Shown in pieces: positions 45,651 to 56,300 of a DNA stretch of 64,000 bases (its first letter is position 1; each line of letters opens with the position of its first letter). The position numbers and the translations under genes were made by a program. The notes below the pieces were generated by a model. That model was not told where the DNA came from. It worked only from the letters and a program-made list of their open reading frames with translations, and made no database searches. The DNA lies in the NCBI GenBank assembly GCA_016800925.1, contig JABCPU010000257.1, positions 1-64,000 of the forward strand, written 5' to 3'. The stretch is from Suillus spraguei (Eukaryota > Basidiomycota > Agaricomycetes > Boletales > Suillaceae).

Positions 45651-47219
45651 TCAGTTGTAATCCTTGATTGTCACCCCATGGATGATGATCTCTTCCTCTA
45701 CGCCTTTTTCCTCTCCACTCTTCGGTTTTGGAACGTCATAAGCCATTGTCCTCGCTTTCCTCCAATGATCCATCGTCGGTGCCTCGCTATCTTCCCACCG
45801 TCTCTGAATTCCCACTCTCTGTAAGACTGGGCTTTCAACCATTGGCACCAATTTAATGTCGTCGTTAGGGGTGGCAAAGTAGAATATTCCAAGACGAGTA
45901 TAGTTCCGCTGATCCACGGGGGGCTGAACAACACGGTGGATCGTGCCTTTGTAGTATCCGCCAGTAAGGAAGTCCATCGCATCGCCTGCGTTGATTACCT
46001 ATAACCCGGTCATGTCATGAATTGAGGCATGAACGTGATCACCCACAAGCGCATTTTCCATATGACGAATCCAACGCCATTCGCCTTCACGGGTCTGGAT
46101 TTGCAGTGCGGCGACAGGCTGACTCCATAGAATAGTAATGCTTCCGAAGTCTTGCGGCAACACTGTGAGTACAGCTTTCTTCATGAGTTAATTACCGACC
46201 GGTGTGGCCCTTCAGCCAAACATTTTTTGTTTTGGCCCCTTCTTCCTCTGTTCGTGGGTAGCTACGCCACATAAGCTTGTGAAGAGTAGACATACAAGGA
46301 AGTACTTACTACTTGATGAACCTAGCTGATCGACAAGTCAGTAACTACAAACTCTTTGAAATGTATGAATGTACCAGTTGTCTCCCCGACGGCGTCAAAG
46401 GCATGTTTGTTCAGCAGTGTATCTTCTGGTAGCTCGAGGCTGCGGGCAATAAGCCTGAGAGAGAATATTTATTAGAGGGTCATCCCGAGTAAACTAGGAT
46501 ATACGTTTACCTCAGGATAGGATACAACACATTGAAGTGGTTGTATTTGCTAAACTCCCGTATCTCTGGGAGCAGAGGGAGGAGAGCTTCTGGGTGCCTT
46601 CGCTTGGTCACATCACGATGGACTAGAATTATGTGAGGTGAGTTTATAAAATTGAACGCCCGCCACTCACTACAGTACTGTTCGAGTTGGTCGTGTACTC
46701 GACCATCGACGTCCTGTTGATTTCGATTGATTTGAGTAAATAAATGTTCCCGTGTTGCGTGTTGCACAATTGCTACGTACTGCGTATTGCACCGATGTAT
46801 AGCCTTGGACTATCCCATTTTGCTTTCTTGTCGAAGCATAAATTTGCTTCTCGTCGTCAGCGACAGCCGAGAATGGTATGTCCGCAATGTCAAACATGCG
46901 AGCTGTCTGGGTCAAAATATGATGATTAACGATCTACGTGATGTGAGAGAATTATCTCGCTTGGGCTTGCGAATATCCATGATTCACGACATAGAAGAAC
47001 CCGAAGTTCGAGAGTGCCTCCTTTAATTCAATTGCGAGTGCGGCGCAACCTTCTTCAGAGCTGGCTTTCGAAATGTCGATGATCGCCAGGTCGGCATACT
47101 TCACTGTCAATCCGTATGTCAGCATTCTGTATTACGCACGAGACCTCACACGGACAATTTTCCTTCGTAGGAGGTGCACTAACGTAGTGAGGCACATAGG
47201 GCAAGGTAGTGTTGGGCAT
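45651..47219 (-). CDS. 2-oxoglutarate/Fe(II)-dependent dioxygenase (isopenicillin N synthase-like)
   Basis: Starts at ATG 47219 (MPNTTLPYVP). Later exons give YADLAIIDIS, ELKEALSNFGFFYVVNHG (DIOX_N core), TARMFDIADIPF, GHTDFGSITILWSQPVAALQI with the HxD iron ligands (joined across an intron at ~46.15 kb), INAGDAMDFLTGGYYKGTIHRVV with the distal His, and TRLGIFYFATPNDD. The C-terminus at 45651 is acidic and basic mixed. These are non-heme iron oxygenases acting on diverse small molecules; the substrate cannot be told. One intron (46907-46960) seems to have a GC-AG border and another a GTCCGT donor. Neighbours give no pathway hint. Confidence 0.82.
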
Positions 47220-48178
47220 CATAATTAAGAACACGAATGGGTAATAGAATTAACCCTCCAGTTTGGTCTTATATATAATTTTTCCAAGTCTTGGGACGTC
47301 CGATCTTGTCGACTTGATTTATAAGAAGACATGAGTTGTGGTTACATGGTTGCGCACTAGGAACGCAATCGCCGCGCGGTGACAATAATTACACGGGGTG
47401 TTACAAAAAAACTAGGCTCCACTGCACAGCAGTGACGAACCAACTTGAAATATTCCAAGGAGCCATTGAGCCGGTCTTGACTGGTACGCATTCGGGAAAC
47501 CTGCCTCGAAACATGACGTGAAGGGGGTATTAGTGCCAAGGCCCAACGTCACGAAGAGATCTGTAAGTTGTGGAGTGTTGTGGGACACTCCAAGTCAGGC
47601 TGCCGCGACAACCTAACACTATTTGGAATAGCCTACCCATAATCATGAATGTAGGACTTGCTTCTTCCGAGTCGGTGAGTATCCAAATCAGTGATGACAC
47701 GATGCTACGTACAGTCCAGATAGAAAGCTTAGATCATGACATTTAGTCGCACGTAGTAGCCACTTTAATCAACTGCCAGTGGGATCGTACTACTTGATGG
47801 ATACCATGAGAATTTCCTAAGAGGAAATCAGAGTCGTGGAAAAATCCATTATCATTATTACGGTGCGGTGGGGCGCACCACCAGTGATAAAGCATTACAA
47901 ATGATTCCCCAAATCCATATAACCTCCTTTGATCGGTCTGCGAGGTAGCAATATGTTGACTCTACAACAGGGTGTTGCATAGTATTGTTGATGTGTGTGA
48001 GGGCAACATGCCGTTTGTGCTACTAAGTTCGATGCAAAGGATAAATAATATTATTGTCATGCCAATCTGCAGTTGCGGATTGGTGACGCTCGGGTGCTGT
48101 AGGTTGTAGAATATTCACTCCTCGAACTCAATCGCATCCCCTGTATTTACAAAAGACAGATACATGGACAACACACGC
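47220..48178. other. Intergenic DNA
   Basis: About 960 bp between the dioxygenase start and the 3' end of the isocitrate dehydrogenase gene, holding the former's promoter. Short ORFs only; nothing recognised. Confidence 0.45.
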
Positions 48179-50068
48179 TTAAGGCTTAATGACCCCTTCA
48201 GCGAGCTTCTTCTGCAGCTTAGCCTGCGCAAAAAATTAGTTTCGCTACATGTATTTATAGTCACCACTTACATTCACTGCATCCATGTACTTGTCAGTGA
48301 CGACCCAATGTTCTCTCTTCATGTTCTTGCCATGGATAGCAAGAGCAAGATCCTTGGTCATGATCCCATCCTTGTCGATCGTTTCCACACATGCGGCCTC
48401 AAGATCCAAACAGAACTTCTTGAGCTCTTCATTGTTATCCAGCTTGGCACGGTGTAGAAGTCCACGGGTCCATGCAAAGATCGATGCCACGGGGTTGGTC
48501 GATGTCTCATTGCCCTTCTGGAACTCACGGTAGTGTCGGGTGACTGTACCGTGGGCAGCCTCACTCTCAACGACCTGGCCGTCAGGAGTGATCAACTCTG
48601 AGGTCATCATGCCCAAGGAACCAAAGCCCTGAGCGAGGATGTCACTCTGCACGTCACCATCGTAGTTCTTGCATGCCCACACGAAACCACCGGAGGACTT
48701 GATCACTTGTGCAACCATATCGTCGATAAGGCGGTGCTCGTAATATATGCCGACCTTCTCAAAAGCGTCCTTGTACTGCGATTCATAGATCTCTTGGAAA
48801 ATGTCCTTGAAGCGGCCGTCATACTTCTTCATGATGGTGTTCTTTGTTGACATGAACTAGACACAGTCACGTTGACACGGTGTGTGCGAGTCGGGTAAAC
48901 TCGGACATACCAAGGGCATCTTCTTGAGGAGAGCCATCTTAAATGACGAGTGTGCAAACCCAGTTATTGACTGAGCAAGGGCGTAGTCAATGGTCACATC
49001 ATCATAAGGAACCGCTAGATTTACCTCATCAGTGTTATACATGCTCATGGCCACACCCTTTCCCTTGAAGTCATACACGTCCATGACAGTCTTCGCACCT
49101 CCATCAGCAGGGTTGTATATGAGCTGGAGCTTCCCTGGCCCCGGTGCGACAAAGTCCGTGGAACGGTACTAAACCCATGTAAACACGTAGACCATTCACA
49201 TTCGAAAATGTCATACCTGGTCACCAACTACATCATCGTTAGGCTTAGCAATCACGAAGTGATTAATAGAGTAGCGTACATGCATGACGGCCAATCACGA
49301 TTGGCTTCACCCATCCCGGAACTGGCTTGGGAATACGATCCAATATAATAGGTTCACGGAACACAGTTCCGCCAAGGATGTTACGGATCTATGCCATCTG
49401 TTGAGAAGTTGGCGATGATTGTTTGTCAGATACAACACTCACCGTGCCGTTCGGGCTCTTCCACATCTCCTTGAGTTTGAACTCCTCCACACGAGCCTCG
49501 TCAGGCGTGATTGTCGCACACTTGATGCCGACCTTGTGCTCGAGAATGGCATTGGCGGCTTCCACGGTTACTTCGTCGTTGGTCTTTCATCGCATGAATA
49601 TGTAAATTAAGGTGAATTGATGAAGTGAAAGCCTACCTGGTCACGGTACTCGAGGCCAAGGTCGTAGTACTTGATATCCAGTTGTAGATAGGGAAGGATA
49701 AGCTTGAAATAGTGATCACGTATGAGTTAGAGTGTAGCCGAAGATTTCAAACAACGTGCACCTCCTCACGGATCTTCTTCCAAATAATCCTCGTCATCTC
49801 ATCACCGTCAAGCTCCACGACGGGTTTCGCTACCACAATCTTCTTTTCATATTCTGTCAAAATCGGATTAGCGCATGATTCTAATGGTATGTATAGACCA
49901 AGACGATTGCAGAGACAGCACTACTGCAAAGGCGTAGCTCGAATACCGCATGAATGTGAATTACTCACGTAAGCTCATCGAATTCGCAAAGCCTCGTGCC
50001 AGCAGTCTGCTCTGCGGACCCAGCGAGCGTCTAACAGTAGTAAAGAGCGTAGCTCCTTGCACTGGCAT
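48179..50068 (-). CDS. IDP1: NADP-dependent isocitrate dehydrogenase, mitochondrial
   Basis: Oxidatively decarboxylates isocitrate to 2-oxoglutarate with NADP+. Exon 1 (50068-49969) encodes a basic, hydroxylated presequence ([21 protein letters not shown]) typical of mitochondrial targeting. Then come [66 protein letters not shown] (substrate-binding S-x-N-x-x-R), [53 protein letters not shown].. and [28 protein letters not shown]. The GDQ of the conserved block is encoded by an 11-nt microexon (49217-49227) between introns 49169-49216 and 49228-49279. Stop TAA at 48179 after [10 protein letters not shown]. Length and motifs are those of dimeric eukaryotic IDPs. Confidence 0.93.
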
Positions 50069-50272
50069 GGCTAGTTAGTAAAACGAAGAAAAGCACTGGT
50101 ATGTGGTAAAATCAAAGGGGATGCTAATGCCTTTTGTAAGCGTGGGCTTGGGAGATACAAATGAAGCACCCGGCGTGCGCGTGGGATGTTGGGAGCACAC
50201 TAACAACGAGCCAGCGGCTGCTGGGGAAAATCAATGATTCATAAAAACCTTACCTTGACTTAGAGTAGAAGT

Positions 50273-50584
50273 TCAAGCTTGCTTGAGCTCGCCCGGTTTG
50301 GTTATGGGCATGTGGAATGGCGGCGCCCCGTCGGCAGATTTAGGAGCATGTGCCAGCGGATGCTCCGAGCTGTGCTGCCAAACGAAAATCAGCTGCTCGT
50401 GGCCAGCGCAGTAGAGGAATCCACGGGTGCGGCATAGTAAAGGATGGCCGAAAACCGTGACAGGCAGGTGTTTATATACCGAACCTGTCGTAGGACTTAA
50501 TCGCTTGCCAACAGAAGTGGTACGATATCTTGGGAAATCTTCCCAATTGATTATTATTCTATGAATCTGCTCAGAATCAAACAT
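50273..50584 (-). CDS. 103-residue ORF directly behind PNP
   Basis: A single open frame, ATG at 50584, 9 bp after the PNP stop on the same strand, ending 204 bp before the isocitrate dehydrogenase start. The peptide (INWEDFPRYRTTS...YKHLPVTVFGHPLLC...LIFVWQHSSE) has mixed composition and no transmembrane segment, and reads like a real small protein. No family was recognised. If translated it may share the PNP transcript; it might also be a chance ORF in a 3' UTR. Confidence 0.4.
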   Translation of the reverse strand: MFDSEQIHRIIINWEDFPRYRTTSVGKRLSPTTGSVYKHLPVTVFGHPLLCRTRGFLYCAGHEQLIFVWQHSSEHPLAHAPKSADGAPPFHMPITKPGELKQA

Positions 50585-50593
50585 GGGTTTTAA

Positions 50594-51808
50594 TTACAGT
50601 ATATATGAGTTCTGCGGGACAAGCTCGACGATGCACTCGACGAGACTCCTCATCACCTCTGCCTTTTGTCTTCCAGTCTCCAGGACTTCTTCGTGCGACG
50701 CGGTCTGCATGGGAGGAAGTTCAATGTGCTGACCAGCAAGCTACAGATATCGACGGAGCGATCAGTATCAGAGTGTTTATTCTACACGGTCACGTACCTC
50801 AGCTTCAACCTCTGCCTTGATACTCCTGTAGGTATCAGGCACGATCACCATGTTAGTGACGAGGCTCAACACCATGACCTCGATCTTCTCTTCTCGCGCG
50901 GCCACTACTTCGGGTATGGTGCTCATACCCACTACGTGCGCACCTGCATTGCGCAGGAAACGGCCCTCGGCAGGGGTTTCATATGCAGGACCTGCCACCC
51001 AGGCATACGTTCCTTCAGCTAGTGCAGAAGAGTCAAAGTTGAGTTGGTGGGAGGCAAGGAAAGCAAGGCGTCGTAAACGAGTGGAGTACGCATCACCCAG
51101 AGGAAGGAATCGGGTATAATCTGGGGATATGAGGGGTCCGAACGAGGGGTTCATCCCAGTTAGGTTAGGGAGAGCAAGGTGGTCACGAATAACGACGACT
51201 GCGAAATTGTTCAGTCTTGGGCTTGATATAAATGAAAGATCATACTTGTTCCAACGGGTATCTCTGGTGTCAATGAACCGGCAGCGTTTGTTACTGTATT
51301 GGATCAGACATTTGTCCTGCCAGTGAGAAGCGCACTTACTGATGACATCTTTGACGCCTAACCTCTTCATGATTCTGATACCATACGTCACGACTATTGG
51401 CTTGTGGCCTTCGTACGGATGGAACTGTTGTCATTTCTCAATAAACTTGCTGACAAACTGGTGTTCTATCTCACTCACCCGCCCGAGCATGGCGACAACA
51501 GGCACATCATCCTTGCCCATCAGTCCAAACGCGAGCATGCTCTTTTGGCCAACAACTTAGTAGATGGTCTTGTTGAGGTCAGTTATACCTGGTCGTCCTT
51601 ATCAGCACATACCTGTGCTCTCTCCGAAACCCTCGAGTTGCGAGTACGGAATTTGCACCACATCCTTCAAGCTCGAGACAAGGGTACTGAGACCAGATCC
51701 ACACACGATTCCGATACGTGGCTTCAATAATCGAGGATCGGTAATCAAGTGCGAGATGGTTGCGAGAGTTTGCGCGAAGGGAAGTACTGGGGTGGTTGAT
51801 GAAGGCAT
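50594..51808 (-). CDS. PNP1: Purine nucleoside phosphorylase
   Basis: Cleaves (deoxy)inosine and guanosine with phosphate to base and (deoxy)ribose-1-phosphate. The N-terminus PRIGIVCGSGLSTLVSSL holds the phosphate-binding G-S-G-L. Further exons give a GRFHPYEGH-type block (51,470-51,510 on the minus strand), YGIRIMKRLGVKDVI, then RDHLALPNLTGMNPSFGP, AGPAYETPAEGRFLRNAGAHVVGMSTIPEVVAAREEKIEVMVLSLVTNM (purine site Glu and Asn-containing loop) and a C-terminal helix with TASHEEVLETGR. Several short GT-AG introns separate these. An in-frame upstream ATG (51841) is possible, but 51808 starts closer to the conserved domain. Trimeric PNP length fits. Confidence 0.9.
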
Positions 51809-52080
51809 GTCGGGACTGGAAGGAGCACAAGTTGGCAACAAGTGCTTTAAAACATATCATGAGTGTTTTCTGCTATAAGCAGCAAACTTCCAGTTATTAT
51901 TGCTATTGCAATGAGATAAAGACGAATGAACCCTCGTCGATTGGTAATGGTGACTGCCCGCGGTCGAGCAATGATAATAACAAAATGCCGGCATGTATGT
52001 ACATAAGTGAAAAGTCCTATTCAAGGCTTGGTTTCAACTTGGTCTGGGCCTGCTACGCACTTCATGCTCTACGCCCAACT
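51809..52080. promoter_or_regulatory. Short divergent intergenic region
   Basis: About 270 bp between the divergent PNP and two-TM protein starts; both promoters must lie here or overlap the first exons. It includes GGTAATGGTGACTGCCCGCGG near 51942-51962. No motif was assigned. Confidence 0.4.
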
Positions 52081-52880
52081 ATGAACAAGCTCAGAAAGCC
52101 CAAGCCACCCGCCATGATATACAGCGCACCATCAAGTACCCAACCAACTGGATCTAACGTTAACCGATGTCTGGGGTCTGTCCAAGTCCAAAGCAAGCCT
52201 CTAGTATCGAGAACGATGCAGATCGCGAATGCGTCACTTGCTGTGGAAGGAACCTCTACATCTAACAACACGCTGGAATATCCTAAGACACCATGGTACT
52301 CTGCACCTGCTGCTGCCAAGCCTCGCACATCGGTCGAGCAGTACTGGGCTGCGCGTGCACTGGTGGCTGAAACGGTGCTGACAACACGTGTTCAACAGGA
52401 AATAGGGAAAGAAGAGAAGCAGACGGTGAGTATCTGCATTGTCTGAAAAATGCACTCGGTGATTAACCGTGGTACTGAATGCAGAACCAATTTGCGGCTC
52501 TCCTGCGGGCGAGCGAACAAAGACAGAGCAGGCTCGAAAAGTTCGTTGTGCGTACATGGACTTGGTTGTGTTCCTGTGCGCAGCTCAGTTTATTTATTTA
52601 GGCAACCCTTGTAGCATGTTTTATGCTTCTCTTCCTCGCATTGATCTATATACTACTGCGTGATTCCCCGAAATCGAAGGGTGCTTCGCATTTTACAATA
52701 CCGATCCTCTCCCCGTTTACTTCAGTGGTAAGTAAGCTTCGTTAATCGCCGTTGGATCATTTCAAATTGAACCAGGTCGAACATGAAACGGGCATTATTG
52801 GTGTGAAATCCGTGTCAATATTTATTATCGTCCTGGGTATCTTATCATATGCTATTTTCCGACATTTGTCGAGATCTTAG
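52081..52880 (+). CDS. Two-transmembrane protein of unknown function
   Basis: Exons 52081-52425, 52485-52547, 52602-52727 and 52776-52880 sum to 639 nt, 212 residues, in an unbroken frame. The N-terminal half is polar and Ser/Pro-rich. A central helical stretch (EQYWAARALVAETVLTTRVQQEIGKEEKQ, then FAALLRASEQRQSRLEKF) could form a coiled coil. Two hydrophobic helices follow: ATLVACFMLLFLALIYILL and VKSVSIFIIVLGILSYAIF, separated by a short loop, with a short basic C-terminus. Probably a small endomembrane protein; no family was recognised. It is divergent from PNP and lies 450 bp before the glucan synthase gene. Confidence 0.65.
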
Positions 52881-53330
52881 CGTTGTAGCAGCTGAAGTAG
52901 CCATGAGGACCTTTCTCAGGCGACAGACGGCGGCAAACTAGTCCTAAGCTATCCTACATAGCCTGTCGTGGAGCTTATAAGAGCTATTTTTGCAAACGGC
53001 GTCTGCATCATGATACGATAACTTGAAGTACTGCCAGTTTGCATGCCTATTCCTCGTGTTATTTCAAGTATCCAAGGAGAGTACTACTACCGATAGCTAT
53101 CGTAGTAGCATTCTAGTACTAGCGCCGGAGCCTGGAGGATGACAAAAAAAATCTAAACTGGTTTGAATGATACACGTGGGAAACAGCAGTTCACAGGACC
53201 ACCCAGGCTCGCAAGTTTTGTACCAAAACGTTACACCTCGCTCATTCTTCTTCACGCACCATCATTCCTTGTCCTGACCACGGCACTCTCCTTCCTGTTG
53301 GCCTGTTAACTCAGGAAAACAGAGGTTAAA
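52881..53330. promoter_or_regulatory. Promoter region of the glucan synthase gene
   Basis: 450 bp with CT-rich stretches near 53235-53310 (CTCGCTCATTCTTCTTCACG, CACTCTCCTTCCTG), a common core-promoter feature in basidiomycetes, ending AAAATG. A pseudo-palindromic GATAGCTATCG lies near 53092-53103. Confidence 0.4.
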
Positions 53331-56300
53331 ATGTATCCTCAGTCCTCCTCGCCGACAGCAGATCACGCAGATCCTTTTACTTCCACCGCGGGTGGTCCTC
53401 GCAGATACGTTTACAGCGACAACGACTCTGACAATGTCGACCCTTACGGTCGTAGAGACACTTATGCTTCAGACAGCAGCAACAACGGCCTCAACGACAC
53501 AGACCGATACTACGATCATAACGGCAACTATGACCCGTACGGTTCGTGGAGCACCCTGTTGTTTCATTCTCTTATTCATACTTGTGTGATTTTCAAGCGC
53601 AACCCGACACGGACTCAGATATTGACATTTATGGTCAGCGGTATCCTCCAGCGTCTTCAGAATCTCTAGGACCTTCGAAAATGGGCGTGTCAGATTCGAA
53701 CGCCACAACATGGGCAGAGTACGCAGGACCACCAGGTGCTCGTGAGGCATATCCCGCCTGGTCAGCAGAGCGTCAAATCCCACTCTCTAAGGAGGAAATA
53801 GAAGACATTTTCCTCGACTTGACCCAGAAATTTGGTTTCCAGCGAGATTCTATGCGGAACATGGTGACTTTTATTTTATTAAAAATTCTTGTGGATGTTG
53901 ACAACCAGTCTAGTTCGATTTTTTGATGCAACTGCTAGACAGTAGAGCATCTCGTATGTCGCCGAATCAGGCACTCCTCACCCTACATGCAGATTACATT
54001 GGCGGTGAGCATGCGAATTACCGTAAATGGTACTTTGCCGCCCAACTCGACCTCGATGACGCCGTGGGACACGTTCAGAACCCCGGTCTTCAGCGCCTCA
54101 ACCGCAGGGCCGGCGCACGCTCGTCTAATGAGAAATCGCTCGCAACCGCTATGGAGCGCTGGCGCCAGGCCATGAACAACATGAGCCAGTATGATCGCCT
54201 TCGCCAGATCGCGCTTTACCTTCTTTGTTGGGGTGAGGCTGCCCAAGTGCGCTTTGTTCCCGAATGTCTGTGCTTCATCTTCAAGTGTGCGGACGACTAT
54301 TATCGTTCGCCTGAGTGCCAGAACAGAGTAGATCCGGTACCTGAAGGTTTATACCTGAAATCTGTCATCAAACCTTTGTACCGTTTTATTCGGGATCAAG
54401 GCTATGAGGTAGTCGATGGGCGATTCGTAAGGCGGGAGCGAGACCATGCAGATATTATTGGTTATGATGACGTCAACCAGCTCTTCTGGTATCCAGAAGG
54501 TATTGCTCGGATCATACTTACCGACAAAGTACGTTGCTATTCGTTACTTACAAGCATATGCTAAATCAATTTTGCAATTCAGACGAGACTTGTGGACCTT
54601 CCACCTCCCCACAGGTTTATGAAGTTTCACAGCATTGACTGGAATCGCGCGTTTTTCAAAACCTACTATGAAAAACGCTCCTTTGGACATCTCTTGGTCA
54701 ACTTCAACCGCATTTGGGTCATTCACATCTCACTCTACTGGTTCTATACCGCATTCAACTCCCCTAAAGTATACCAGATCACACTTCCTTTGAATAAGGT
54801 ATACAACTCCCCGGCATTATCATGGTCTGTCACCGCGCTCGGAGGTGCAGTTGCGACGATCATTATGATCGCAGCGACGCTCGCTGAGTTTTCATATATC
54901 CCCACTACCTGGAATAATACCTCTCATCTATCCCGGCGCTTATTGTTTTTGTTTATCACCCTTGGCCTGACATGCGGCCCAACTTTCTACATTGCCATCG
55001 CTGAAAGCAACTCCAATGGGACCACGAGTTCACTTGCTCTCATCCTTGGTATCGTGCAGTTCTTCATCTCGGTTGTTGCTACGCTCCTCTTTGCGACTAT
55101 GCCATCTGGACGCATGTTTGGTGACAGAGTCGCCGGAAAGTCACGGAAATACCTCGCCAGTCAAACGTTCACCGCTTCGTATCCTGAGTTACACACAAAA
55201 GCGCGCTTAGGCTCTATCGCGCTCTGGGCACTCGTTTTTGGTTGCAAAGCCACGGAATCCTATTTCTTCCTCACGCTTTCTTTCCGTGATCCCATTGCAG
55301 TGATGGTGGGGATGAAGATTCAGGGTTGTAGCGACAAGTACTTTGGCTCCAGTCTGTGCACCAACCAAGCTGCGTTCACGCTGGCTATCATGTACGTGAT
55401 GGACCTAGTGCTGTTTTTCCTCGATACGTTCCTTTGGTACATCATTTGGAATACGGTGTTCAGTATCGCGCGGTCGTTCATACTTGGCTTGTCGATATGG
55501 ACGCCATGGAAGGACATCTACACTAGGCTACCAAAGCGGATCTATGCAAAGCTGCTTGCGACGAGGGATATGGAGGTCAAGTACAAGCCGAAGGTCAGTT
55601 TTCTGCGATCGTTATCTGAATGCACCTGATGATATTTTCGTACAGGTGTTGGTCTCGCAGATTTGGAACGCCATTATCATTTCCATGTACCGCGAGCACC
55701 TGCTTTCCATTGAGCATGTACAGAAGCTGTTGTACCACCAGGTTGACTCGGGGCATGATGGCAAACGTAGTCTCCGTGCACCGCCGTTCTTCATTTCCCA
55801 GAGTGATAAAGGTTTCAAGGGCGAGTTCTTCCCTGCGGGCAGTGAGGCCGAGCGCCGTATCTCCTTCTTTGCGCAGTCACTCACGACTGCTGTTCCGGAG
55901 CCACTCCCTGTGGATGCTATGCCCGCGTTCACAGTCTTGACGCCACATTACAGTGAGAAGGTCCGTGGTTTATTTCTCTTATCCAAAAGTTGTACCGACC
56001 AGGCACTTTTCAGATCCTCTTGTCGCTGAGGGAAATTATCCGCGAGGAAGATCAAAATACCCGTGTGACTCTGCTTGAGTACCTGAAGCAACTCCACCCC
56101 GTTGAATGGGACAACTTCGTCAAGGATACCAAGATTTTAGCTGAGGAATCTGCTATGTTCAATGGCACGAGTCCTTTCGGCACGGATGAAAAGGGTCAGT
56201 CAAAGATGGACGATCTGCCGTTCTACTGCATCGGTTTCAAGAGCGCTGCCCCCGAATTCACCTTGCGGACCCGCATTTGGGCTTCCTTACGTGCGCAGAC

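Noticed and set aside
52062..52557. Minus-strand ORFs opposite the two-TM protein gene
   Set aside because: The plus strand gives a four-exon frame with consensus introns and two clear helices; the minus frames lack splice support.
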